This document shows positions 14,130-21,744 of a stretch of 53,170 nucleotides of DNA, piece after piece (position 1 is the stretch's first letter; the number at the start of each line of letters is the position of its first letter). Made by a program: the position numbers and the translations under genes. Source of the DNA: a virus; the IMG/VR virus record IMGVR_UViG_3300020454_000018, positions 1 through 53,170 of that record. One strand, 5' to 3'. Below the pieces are notes generated by a model that saw nothing but the letters and a program-made list of their open reading frames with translations, was not told the origin of the DNA and searched no databases.

Positions 14130-16460
14130 ATGAAGGGCACTTTTTTTTCAGCAGACTTTCTTGTAGATGAAAGTAACAATCTAAGATTGATGGAGATGAA
14201 TACAGATACGGCCTGTATTACAGATACATTAGATACTTACTTTGATTTAACCGAGTTTATAAACTTATTACAATCAAACAATATTACTACGATTCATGCA
14301 ATCTACAAAAACATACACCTCAACTTTATAGATTGGTTAGAAAATAAAATTAGTACAGATGCTACTTTTATAACAAGCTTCGAAAAAACACAAGAAGCGC
14401 AAGATACTATTTATCCAACTGCTATAGCAGATGCTGATGATAAATTTATTTTAAGATTAGCATATGATGAAAACGCATTATTCGATTCTACATATTGTAA
14501 AATCAGAACTAATGTATTAAGTTTGTTTCAAGAAAATAATGATAAAGATTCTGTACCAGAATTCTTTTTAAGTGGAAGTACGGGAGTTATTAATGAAATG
14601 ACAAGCTCGTTAAATGATAATAATAGATTTCCTGATTTAGTAAGAAAAAAAGTAGCTGATGGTAGTGGATTATCTATTGACTTTATTAAGTTCGATAACT
14701 TAGATGTATCATCATCAAACCAAGTTTGGAGTGATTATATTGCTAGTGAGTTAGATACTTCTGTAGATTATGTTGAAAAGTATCACATATCACCTAACTG
14801 GGATTCTCAAAATAGAGTAGATTCCATAAGACAGTTTGGAATAGTATATGGAAGTAATATTGATTATATAAAATTTGGAAGTTATAAAATCCAAAGTGTT
14901 ATAGAAATGCCAAATGCATTAAGTGGTAGTTCAACCAACAATGTAATTGAAATTGGTAAACAACATTACTTTGAATATACAACTAACTTTATGAGACATA
15001 ATAAGTTGGATGGTATTCTTAGTTCTGAAAAAATTCAAAATATAGATAACTCATTCGCAGAACTACCATCTCTTAGTGTAAACGATGATGTAAAATCATT
15101 CTTTATAAGTGGTTCTCCTGATACTGATGATGTAAACATATTTCACAGTTGGTCAAATGATGGGGTTGATTTCCCAATAGGTTCTGAAGTTACATCATCT
15201 ATTATAGAAGCAATGCAATCTTCTTCATTAGATTATTTTAACATAATAGAAAAAACTTTACCAAACGGAGAAACAATTTATTGTGGTATCAATAAGGTTT
15301 TCTTAATATATGAGTCATCTTCAAATCAGATGATGTTTAGAAGAGCAAATCAAATAACAGCATCAGACCATTATTTTGTTGACCACAGTGGTTCACTAAC
15401 ATCCGTATCTCAATCAGCTTATGTTGTATTAGATTCATCAGACTATTCACTCTTTAGAATTGATGTTGAAACAACGGATACATACTTTGTTAGCGCATCA
15501 AAGCCAGTTATCGTTCACAACGCACCATGCTTTGTTGCTGGTACAATGATTCACACCGAAGATGGTAAAAAGAAAATAGAAGATGTGATAGTTGGTGATA
15601 AAGTAGTAACATACAATCACGATAATGACTCTGCAGAATGGAAAGATGTGTTGGAAGTTATGAGAAAAGATAATGAATATGTTGTTACTTATGTATTTGA
15701 AAATGGAACAAAACTTACTGCTACACCTGACCATCCACTATTTGTAGTAGGAAAGGGATACTCTTCTTATCAACCTATCCAAACAAAAGATGATAGTGGT
15801 TTAGATGTAGAGCAAGTATTGTTAGGTGATGAGGTATTACATATAGATGGATATGGTGTAACCATTGAGGATATAATAGAAGAGGAAGAAAAAGAAACAG
15901 TATATAATCTAAAAAAAGTTGCAGATAATCATAACTTCTACGCAAACGACTTTTTAGCACACAACAGATTTGTACCACCATGTTGTTTTGCAGCTGGTAC
16001 ACAAATCCTATTATCAAATGGTGATACTAAAAATATTGAAGATATAGTTGAGGGAGATGAAGTAATGGGATGGAATGGTGAAATATTAGAAGCTTCATTG
16101 GTAACCGCAACTAACAACAAACATACAGTTGATTCACACTGGGAAGCATGTAAAAAATTAGGTGATGAACCATCATTATATACAATCAATGATACGGGAA
16201 TAGAGTTCACACCAGAACACCCATTCCTTACAAAAGAAGGATGGAAATCATTAGTACCTGATTTATCACAAGAACCATATAAATCAGAATCACCAGCAAA
16301 AGAACTTAAAGTTGGAGACTCTATTAATGTTAATGGATTGTGGGAAGAGATAGCAGAAATAAAAATAGTAAGGTCAAATCCTGATGAAGTAGTTTACAAC
16401 ATTAGTGTTGATAAGATACATTCATATATAGCAAACGGAATAATAGTACATAACAAATAA
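14130..16460 (+). CDS. large protein with tandem C-terminal Hint (intein-like) domains
   Basis: 776 aa. The N-terminus (FFSADFLVDESNNLRLMEMN then TDTA) recalls the EINTDTA stretch of ATP-grasp-like or virion proteins of marine T4-like phages. Two Hint domains occupy the C-terminus. Hint 1 runs from Cys467 (CFVAGTMIHTEDG) through TPDHPLF to His611-Asn612. Hint 2 runs from Cys619 (CFAAGTQILLSNG) through TPEHPFL to His774-Asn775, followed by one Lys and the stop. Neither is followed by Cys, Ser or Thr, so self-cleavage is more likely than splicing. A third, degenerate Hint end (PVIVHN, Asn464) precedes Hint 1. No homing endonuclease is inserted. Probably a processed virion protein. Confidence 0.75.
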   Translation: MKGTFFSADFLVDESNNLRLMEMNTDTACITDTLDTYFDLTEFINLLQSNNITTIHAIYKNIHLNFIDWLENKISTDATFITSFEKTQEAQDTIYPTAIADADDKFILRLAYDENALFDSTYCKIRTNVLSLFQENNDKDSVPEFFLSGSTGVINEMTSSLNDNNRFPDLVRKKVADGSGLSIDFIKFDNLDVSSSNQVWSDYIASELDTSVDYVEKYHISPNWDSQNRVDSIRQFGIVYGSNIDYIKFGSYKIQSVIEMPNALSGSSTNNVIEIGKQHYFEYTTNFMRHNKLDGILSSEKIQNIDNSFAELPSLSVNDDVKSFFISGSPDTDDVNIFHSWSNDGVDFPIGSEVTSSIIEAMQSSSLDYFNIIEKTLPNGETIYCGINKVFLIYESSSNQMMFRRANQITASDHYFVDHSGSLTSVSQSAYVVLDSSDYSLFRIDVETTDTYFVSASKPVIVHNAPCFVAGTMIHTEDGKKKIEDVIVGDKVVTYNHDNDSAEWKDVLEVMRKDNEYVVTYVFENGTKLTATPDHPLFVVGKGYSSYQPIQTKDDSGLDVEQVLLGDEVLHIDGYGVTIEDIIEEEEKETVYNLKKVADNHNFYANDFLAHNRFVPPCCFAAGTQILLSNGDTKNIEDIVEGDEVMGWNGEILEASLVTATNNKHTVDSHWEACKKLGDEPSLYTINDTGIEFTPEHPFLTKEGWKSLVPDLSQEPYKSESPAKELKVGDSINVNGLWEEIAEIKIVRSNPDEVVYNISVDKIHSYIANGIIVHNK

Positions 16461-16461
16461 A

Positions 16462-16608
16462 ATGGCAAATACAAATAAACCACCGATATATAAAAAAATA
16501 GCATTTGATATTTCTCAAACAAAACAAGTTTTGAGTTCTGATGAACAAACTAAAGTAACAAACATACTCAATAATTTTATTACCTATTTCAAGGCTAAAC
16601 ATACCTAA
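16462..16608 (+). CDS. small protein, 48 aa
   Basis: Starts one base after the Hint protein stop (MANTNKPPIYKKIAFDISQT...) and ends FITYFKAKHT. Soluble and basic. Adjacent spacing suggests co-translation with the Hint protein; no family is recognised. Confidence 0.5.
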   Translation: MANTNKPPIYKKIAFDISQTKQVLSSDEQTKVTNILNNFITYFKAKHT

Positions 16609-16613
16609 ATTCA

Positions 16614-16621
16614 TATTTATA
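16614..16621 (+). promoter_or_regulatory. TATTTATA motif
   Basis: Located 14 bases upstream of the next start, in the 27-base gap. Confidence 0.4.
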
Positions 16622-16635
16622 TCAAATAGGTTTGT

Positions 16636-17196
16636 ATGGATAAAGAGCAGTTTTATGAAATGCGATTGCATAGAGATAAGTTTGAAGCTCGTAATACCGA
16701 AAGAGATTCATCGTTTTATTTCAAAGTAATAGATAAGAACAACCCACTTCACATTAGGGATAATATATCCCATCTTAAATTCCTTTGTAAATCTATAGAT
16801 AAGAATTTACCCGAATGGAAAGGTAAACCTGTATTAGATATCTGCTTAGAAAGATTAAACACATCATCATTATTTTTATTATTTCATAAAGACTTTAACA
16901 AAGCATTGGGATGGATGTGGGCATCCGAAATGTTTACTTACAATTGGATTGATAGTCTACACAAACTTCCAATAGATAATTCGGTATATGTTGGGGGAGC
17001 TTATATACAAAAAAATCTAAACCCACCACCAAACACTGGATTACAGTTATATTTTCAATTTTTTTCTTATTTTTTACAAAAATATGAAAACTTATTTGGT
17101 TATATGGATAAATGGAACAAACCCTCCATTTACATTTCACATAAATTAGGATGTGAACAATTTAACTTTATAGAGGATTATGGCAGAGAATATTAG
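16636..17196 (+). CDS. hypothetical protein, possibly GNAT-like
   Basis: 186 aa, soluble. KALGWMWASEMFTYN followed by NSVYVGGAYIQKNLN and LQLYFQFFSYFLQKY has the strand-strand-helix rhythm of acyltransferase-like folds, and WNKPSIYISHKLGCEQF resembles the last strands. Without a clear acetyl-CoA loop this is tentative. The gene overlaps PhoH by 17 bases. Confidence 0.4.
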   Translation: MDKEQFYEMRLHRDKFEARNTERDSSFYFKVIDKNNPLHIRDNISHLKFLCKSIDKNLPEWKGKPVLDICLERLNTSSLFLLFHKDFNKALGWMWASEMFTYNWIDSLHKLPIDNSVYVGGAYIQKNLNPPPNTGLQLYFQFFSYFLQKYENLFGYMDKWNKPSIYISHKLGCEQFNFIEDYGREY

Positions 17197-17842
17197 TAAG
17201 AACCCACCAAAGGGTAAGATAAAATTTGATATCACATTATCAGATGAACAAAAGAGTACAAAGACAGCAGTTTTATATCACCCATATAATTTTATTATGG
17301 GTAAAGCTGGTAGTGGTAAAACACTATTAGCAGTACAGATTGCATTAGATATGTTTTTCACTCGTAAGATAAACCAAATAATAATAACAAGACCAACAGT
17401 ATCAAATGAAGATAATGGGTATCTACCTGGTTCGTTAGATGAAAAAATGGAACCTTGGTTAGTTCCTATTCGTTCTAATATGAGAAAGGTTTATAACAAA
17501 CCAGCTATATTAGAAAAAATGGAATCACAACAAAACATAGAATTGGTTTCACTATCTCATTTTAGAGGAAGAACATTTGAAAACGCATGTGTAATTGTAG
17601 ATGAATTTCAAAATTTAACTAAACAACAAGTAGGAATGGTGTTGAGTAGATTGGGAAAGGGTTCAACTATGATTCTCACTGGAGACCCACAACAGATTGA
17701 TTTAAAGTTTCCAAACGATTCAGCTATACACGAAGTACCAAAGGTTAAAGAATCTAAATTTGTATATGCAACTACATTATTAGATAATCATAGACATGAG
17801 GCATTAGATGAACTGCTAAGATTATTACAAAATTATTCGTAA
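17180..17842 (+). CDS. phoH: PhoH-like ATPase
   Basis: Walker A is GKAGSGKT (residues 41-48), Walker B is ACVIVDEFQN, and TGDPQQIDL is the PhoH sensor motif; ITRPTVSNEDNGYLPGSLDEK is the family's signature region. The 220-aa length is typical of phage PhoH. PhoH-family ATPases are widespread auxiliary genes in marine phages, with RNA or phosphate-stress roles proposed but not settled. It is the last gene before a palindromic promoter. Confidence 0.9.
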   Translation: MAENISKNPPKGKIKFDITLSDEQKSTKTAVLYHPYNFIMGKAGSGKTLLAVQIALDMFFTRKINQIIITRPTVSNEDNGYLPGSLDEKMEPWLVPIRSNMRKVYNKPAILEKMESQQNIELVSLSHFRGRTFENACVIVDEFQNLTKQQVGMVLSRLGKGSTMILTGDPQQIDLKFPNDSAIHEVPKVKESKFVYATTLLDNHRHEALDELLRLLQNYS

Positions 17843-17859
17843 AATAATTTACTTTTTCC

Positions 17860-17900
17860 TTGGATATATCATATTTTTTTCGTATATTTACTATGTAAAT
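17860..17900 (+). promoter_or_regulatory. Bacteroidota-type promoter with palindromic operator
   Basis: TTGG (17860-17863), 19-base spacer, TATATTTAC (17883-17891), and ATTTAC-TAT-GTAAAT (17886-17900). Confidence 0.75.
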
Positions 17901-17912
17901 AATTAAGATATT

Positions 17913-18104
17913 ATGACTTGGTTAAAGATAAAAGAAGATAAAATCAAACAACTACAAAAAGATAAGGTAGTTGCTTTAGATAAGATTGATACTTTACGAA
18001 AAATGAAAAAAGATTTCCCAAAATCTGATGATGTAAGGTTTTCACTTCAATCTGCTATGACTGATTTACAAATCATCGATAAAGAATTAATGATGTTAAC
18101 TTAA
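17913..18104 (+). CDS. small coiled-coil protein, 63 aa
   Basis: Starts MTWLKIKEDKIKQLQKDKVV, a helical heptad-like sequence over most of its length. It starts 13 bases after a palindromic promoter. No family is recognised. Confidence 0.6.
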   Translation: MTWLKIKEDKIKQLQKDKVVALDKIDTLRKMKKDFPKSDDVRFSLQSAMTDLQIIDKELMMLT

Positions 18105-18121
18105 ATATAAAAATTAAAATT

Positions 18122-18301
18122 ATGATAAAAGCAATAAAAAAGAAAATGTTAACCTATCTGTTTATGGATTGGGTAAAAAACGAAACTGATTTGGATACCC
18201 TTAAAGTATCTAAACAATTTATTAGAAAAAGAGAAGTAGAAATAACAGGTCACATTCCTGTAATGGGATTTAGGTCTCATTTATCTGAAAATAAATCATA
18301 A
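18122..18301 (+). CDS. small basic protein, 59 aa
   Basis: The frame MIKAIKKKMLTYLFMDWVKN then ETDLDTL ... HLSENKS fills the gap between the coiled-coil gene and the next promoter. Soluble and basic. No family is recognised. Confidence 0.55.
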   Translation: MIKAIKKKMLTYLFMDWVKNETDLDTLKVSKQFIRKREVEITGHIPVMGFRSHLSENKS

Positions 18302-18306
18302 AATCC

Positions 18307-18347
18307 TTGGTTATTTGAAATATTTTTCGTATATTTACTATGTAAAT
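18307..18347 (+). promoter_or_regulatory. Bacteroidota-type promoter with palindromic operator
   Basis: TTGG (18307-18310), 19-base spacer, TATATTTAC (18330-18338), and ATTTAC-TAT-GTAAAT (18333-18347). The next start codon begins inside the palindrome, so the mRNA would be nearly leaderless. Confidence 0.75.
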
Positions 18348-18861
18348 GAGTGATAATATTAATCCAAAAACTAAAAATTTGAATAAAAAAATACTTTATA
18401 TAGATATGGATGGTGTGTTGGTTGATTTCAACAAAGCTATCACTAAATTCTTAGATACACATCCACATCTAAAAGATAAGTTTAAAGATTGTCCTGACCA
18501 CATACCAGGTATCTTTAGAAACCCACCTCCTATAGATGGGGCTATTGATGCTATTAACAAATTACACAATAGTGGTAAGTATGATATGTTCATAGCTACC
18601 TCAGCACCTTGGGGTAACCCACAATCACTTACTGATAAAAGATATTGGATAGAGGATTACTTTCCTCATATATTCCACAAAAAAATTGTTACCACTCACA
18701 CCAAAGGGCACTTAATGGGTGATTACCTAATCGATGATAGATTGAAGAATGGTGCTGGTGATTTCAAAGGTAAACTTTTAAGATTCGGATTGGATTGGGA
18801 AAATGATAACAAACCAAATGAGTTTCCTGATTGGGATAGTATATTAGATTACTTACTATGA
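18346..18861 (+). CDS. 5'(3')-deoxyribonucleotidase-like HAD phosphatase
   Basis: ILYIDMDGVLVDF gives the HAD nucleophile Asp20 and acid Asp22, and the C-terminal DYLIDDRLKNGAGDF is motif IV. HIPGIFRNPPPIDGA and FIATSAPWGNP match the NT5C deoxynucleotidase subfamily, which dephosphorylates dNMPs such as dUMP or dTMP. 171 aa is normal. It overlaps the downstream oxygenase by 4 bases. It may tune the thymidylate pool along with dCMP deaminase and thymidylate synthase. Confidence 0.82.
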   Translation: MSDNINPKTKNLNKKILYIDMDGVLVDFNKAITKFLDTHPHLKDKFKDCPDHIPGIFRNPPPIDGAIDAINKLHNSGKYDMFIATSAPWGNPQSLTDKRYWIEDYFPHIFHKKIVTTHTKGHLMGDYLIDDRLKNGAGDFKGKLLRFGLDWENDNKPNEFPDWDSILDYLL

Positions 18862-19556
18862 TAAACAACTTATTTCCTACACCGATTTATAGTAATACCA
18901 TAGATTCAGATACTCTAAAAAAGTTACAAACTGATATCAATGATTATATTAAAAATAATCGAAATGAATTTAATTTAAAAGCTTGGAATTGTAATACAGA
19001 AACAAATATATTATGCGAAGAAGAGAAATCTTTTTTTCCAAAATATTTAAAAGATTTAATAATACAAAATACTGTATCTTACTTTTCTCAAGCTGGGTTT
19101 AAACTTTCACCTTTTTTTATAAGTGGTTGTTGGTTAACGCTTGGTGGAAAAGGAGCGTTTCAAGACTTGCATGACCATTTAGATTCTACTACCCAAAGAG
19201 ATGTATTTTCGGGTGTGATGTATATATCAATTGATGAAAATAGCGGTGGTGAGTTTATCATACAATCACCAATAGATACCTTAGTAAATCTATTACCACA
19301 TTCAGGAATCGAAAGTAAATCTGAAAGACCCGAATATAATAAATCAAATACAGCAAAGTATAAACCACGAATTTTAATGAACGCAAAAGAAGGAATGTTT
19401 ATATCTTTTCCATCTTGGTTAAAACATGGTAGTTTAGATTATAGGTCAGATAAGAAAAAAAGAATATCAATAAGTTGGAACATAACACTTTTAGATAACA
19501 TAACCTTTGATTCAACAAACGCATTACTAACAAACCCAACCAATCAAATGATATGA
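18858..19556 (+). CDS. 2OG-Fe(II) oxygenase (TIGR02466-like)
   Basis: The N-terminus LFPTPIYS and the core FQDLHDHLDS (iron ligands His105 and His107 region), SGVMYISIDENSGGEF and ISFPSWLKHGSLDY (His190), followed by RISISWN (Arg202), match the phage 2OG-Fe(II) oxygenase family described by TIGR02466, common in cyanophages. 232 aa fits. The substrate is unknown. It is of a different subfamily from the P4H-like gene at 9.9 kb. Confidence 0.85.
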   Translation: MINNLFPTPIYSNTIDSDTLKKLQTDINDYIKNNRNEFNLKAWNCNTETNILCEEEKSFFPKYLKDLIIQNTVSYFSQAGFKLSPFFISGCWLTLGGKGAFQDLHDHLDSTTQRDVFSGVMYISIDENSGGEFIIQSPIDTLVNLLPHSGIESKSERPEYNKSNTAKYKPRILMNAKEGMFISFPSWLKHGSLDYRSDKKKRISISWNITLLDNITFDSTNALLTNPTNQMI

Positions 19557-20008
19557 AAGAATTCGATAGTTTAAATGTACTTTTAAAAATAGCATTAGTA
19601 TATTACACTCTAATGCTTTTCTTAACAACATCTTGTACTCCAACCGATGATGAACCACTAATCATACAACCTACATTAGAATTAGATGGTAGATTACCTA
19701 TGGATAATAATGGGTATTATTTATTAGAACTTAACGATAGTTCTTTTCAAACAATACACACTATTACAGGTACAGTTGGTAGCACACTTTCAGATGAACC
19801 AATAAAGGTGGAGTGGGATAGTAATTTAACTTGGTATCTTCAAAACGAATGGGAAGTAATGACAGCTAATCCTGCATCATATGCAGTTGATGGTGTTGTA
19901 CATAATGTTATAGGGCCGGTTCAAACAATGGTTGGAGATACACTAATACTAACTGGAACTATAAGAGAATACTTAGTTTCTGATACTATAAAATTTATTT
20001 TAGAATGA
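19553..20008 (+). CDS. predicted lipoprotein, 151 aa
   Basis: A hydrophobic N-terminal segment (LLKIALVYYTLMLFLTTSC) ends in a lipobox-like LTTSC with Cys28, followed by a Thr/Pro/Asp-rich linker and a beta-rich domain. It would be exported and lipidated, reaching the periplasm or outer membrane. A phage lipoprotein can block superinfection or affect lysis; no family is recognised. It overlaps genes on both sides by 4 bases. Confidence 0.6.
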   Translation: MKEFDSLNVLLKIALVYYTLMLFLTTSCTPTDDEPLIIQPTLELDGRLPMDNNGYYLLELNDSSFQTIHTITGTVGSTLSDEPIKVEWDSNLTWYLQNEWEVMTANPASYAVDGVVHNVIGPVQTMVGDTLILTGTIREYLVSDTIKFILE

Positions 20009-20322
20009 GAGGACCTGTACAATTTCCACAAACACCAATAACAGAAGAAACATTTAAAAAGCAAGGTTGGAAAAAAGAGTTTGATACTGATAATGAAATG
20101 GAAGAAATATATCAGTACACTCTTAATTTACCAAAAGAAAATAAAGACCCATATGGATTACAACTTATATCTACAACAAATATAGATAAAATAAGAGGAA
20201 TCGAAAAGGGTTGCTTCGTTGTACAACTATTAGATTGTAATGGATTAGGACAGTGTACAACAGAAGAAGAAATAGAAGTATTATATAAAACACTTACACG
20301 CAAATCAATTTATAAACAATGA
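20005..20322 (+). CDS. hypothetical protein, 105 aa
   Basis: Soluble acidic protein (GPVQFPQTPITEETFKKQGW ... QLLDCNGLGQCTTEEE). Two Cys residues flank NGLGQ. It overlaps both neighbours. No family is recognised. Confidence 0.55.
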   Translation: MRGPVQFPQTPITEETFKKQGWKKEFDTDNEMEEIYQYTLNLPKENKDPYGLQLISTTNIDKIRGIEKGCFVVQLLDCNGLGQCTTEEEIEVLYKTLTRKSIYKQ

Positions 20323-21002
20323 AAAACTATACAGCAGAACAAATACAACAAAACTATGATAAGTTCATAGATGCTCTTAAAAAAGTATTTAAGGGTGAAC
20401 GACTAGAAAAACTCTTACATATGTATTCTGATTCAGAATTAGGACAAGAATTAGCAGTTGCTCCTGCTAGTGGTAAGTTAAACTTTCACAATGCTTATGT
20501 TGGTGGTTATATAGACCACGTTATGAATGTAGCTAGAAATGCACATAAAATTAAAAAACTATTTGTAGAAGGTGGAGGATATGTAAACTTTACCGATGAA
20601 GAACTATTCTTTGCAGCATTTCATCACGACTTAGGTAAGTTGGGAGATGGAACAGAACCATATTATATACCACAAACTTCAGAGTGGCATCAGAAGAATA
20701 AAAAAGAATTCTTTACACACAATCCAAAGTTACAATACTTTGATGTAACTGATAGAGCATTATGGTTACTTAACAAATATGGAATCACATATACTCAAAA
20801 AGAACAATTGGGTATAATGATGGCTGATGGATTATATAATGAGGCAAGTAAAAAATATTGGATATCTTATAATGAAGATTTCCAACTAAAAACAGATTTA
20901 CCATACATTATGCATTGGGCTGATTGTATGAGTACTAGACAAGAAAACTCAGAATATAGAGTTCAGAATGGAATATATGACAAAATGTCAGGTGGTTTTT
21001 AA
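20319..21002 (+). CDS. HD-domain phosphohydrolase
   Basis: GGYIDHVMNVARNAH, AFHHDLGKLGD (His-Asp metal pair) and PYIMHWADCMSTRQE (distal Asp) make up the HD metal site. 227 aa. The family hydrolyses nucleotides, including dNTPs, 5'-dNMPs and cyclic nucleotides. The context with a deoxynucleotidase suggests nucleotide metabolism. The last codons (DKMSGGF) lie within the first of two identical palindromes. Confidence 0.8.
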   Translation: MKNYTAEQIQQNYDKFIDALKKVFKGERLEKLLHMYSDSELGQELAVAPASGKLNFHNAYVGGYIDHVMNVARNAHKIKKLFVEGGGYVNFTDEELFFAAFHHDLGKLGDGTEPYYIPQTSEWHQKNKKEFFTHNPKLQYFDVTDRALWLLNKYGITYTQKEQLGIMMADGLYNEASKKYWISYNEDFQLKTDLPYIMHWADCMSTRQENSEYRVQNGIYDKMSGGF

Positions 21003-21022
21003 TAAAACCTGACAAAATGTCA
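20978..21022 (+). repeat. duplicated 13-bp palindrome TGACAAAATGTCA
   Basis: TGACAAAATGTCA occurs at 20978-20990, inside the end of the HD gene, and again at 21010-21022, just after its stop. The copies are 32 bases apart start to start, about three helical turns. The intervening GG...TTTT/AAAACC can also pair, so the whole stretch can form a long hairpin. It could be a paired operator for Hsp20 or an RNA processing or terminator stem. Confidence 0.7.
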
Positions 21023-21091
21023 TACAATTAGGAATGGTACGCATTTGGTACTAATAAAAGTAAATGTTTAAAATAAAAAAAAGAAAAAATT

Positions 21092-21475
21092 ATGATGACA
21101 ATTACAACTTTTAATGATTTATTTGATGATATGTTCAATGAACCTATCTTCAGAAGAGGTAGGAAATCCTACACAAATGCATATGGTAATTTTGATGCAA
21201 CAGTTTTAGAAAACGGAAAACAACAAGTTACAATTAATACTACAGGACACAATCCCAAAGATATTAAAATTGATGTTACCGATACAGAACTAAGAATTGT
21301 ATCAAAAAAAGATGAAAACTCTTCAAGATTTGTTTCAGATATTGACTTAACCCTTACAGTAGGTAAAGATTATGATGGAACAAAAACAGAAGCTAAGTTT
21401 GAAAACGGACTACTTACTCTCCTAATTGATAAGAAAGCTGATAAGAAACGAAAATCTCTCAAAATCTCTTATTAG
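21092..21475 (+). CDS. small heat-shock protein Hsp20 (alpha-crystallin family)
   Basis: The FDATVLENGKQQVTINTTGH segment (a YxV..... and P-type strand pattern), then NPKDIKIDVTDTELRIVSKK and the C-terminal ENGLLTLLIDKKAD strand match the alpha-crystallin domain; the GLL motif is present. 127 aa is slightly short, with a brief N-terminal arm (FNDLFDDMFNEPIF). It is a holdase chaperone, common in marine T4-like phages and perhaps aiding capsid assembly. A terminator follows directly. Confidence 0.88.
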   Translation: MMTITTFNDLFDDMFNEPIFRRGRKSYTNAYGNFDATVLENGKQQVTINTTGHNPKDIKIDVTDTELRIVSKKDENSSRFVSDIDLTLTVGKDYDGTKTEAKFENGLLTLLIDKKADKKRKSLKISY

Positions 21476-21495
21476 TACTAATCACATTAGATAGA

Positions 21496-21521
21496 AAGGG
21501 GAGTTTATCTCCCCTTTTTTT
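21496..21521 (+). terminator. intrinsic terminator after hsp20
   Basis: AAGGGGAG-TTTAT-CTCCCCTT, an 8-bp perfect stem, runs into a T tract. It is the clearest terminator in the window and isolates hsp20 from the next unit. Confidence 0.92.
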
Positions 21522-21531
21522 ATATATTTAA

Positions 21532-21539
21532 TATTTATA
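21532..21539 (+). promoter_or_regulatory. TATTTATA motif (putative late promoter)
   Basis: Follows the hsp20 terminator directly and lies 25 bases before the next start, so it is well placed to begin a new transcript. Confidence 0.5.
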
Positions 21540-21564
21540 TAAGTAAAATAAAACATAATAAGTT

Positions 21565-21744
21565 ATGAACGAAGCAAGAAAGCTAAAAGCATATTCCCAC
21601 ATCGAAGGGATTGAAAGTAGAGCTAAGTTATTAGAAAAGGGAATTACTGGAAGTCAACAAGTAGACCCTAAAACGGCACTTAGACTTACTAAAGAAATTC
21701 TCAATTTAAATACAAAAGTAAAAGAATTGGTAGATATTTCGTAA
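21565..21744 (+). CDS. small helical protein, 59 aa
   Basis: MNEARKLKAYSHIEGIESRA..., soluble and helical. Its stop overlaps the start of the membrane protein gene by one base, so it is probably coupled and may be a partner of that protein. Confidence 0.55.
   Translation: MNEARKLKAYSHIEGIESRAKLLEKGITGSQQVDPKTALRLTKEILNLNTKVKELVDIS

Noticed and set aside
14130-16460. A splicing intein with homing endonuclease
   Set aside because: Both Hint domains are about 145-160 residues with no room for a LAGLIDADG or HNH insert, and neither is followed by Cys, Ser or Thr, so classical splicing is unlikely.
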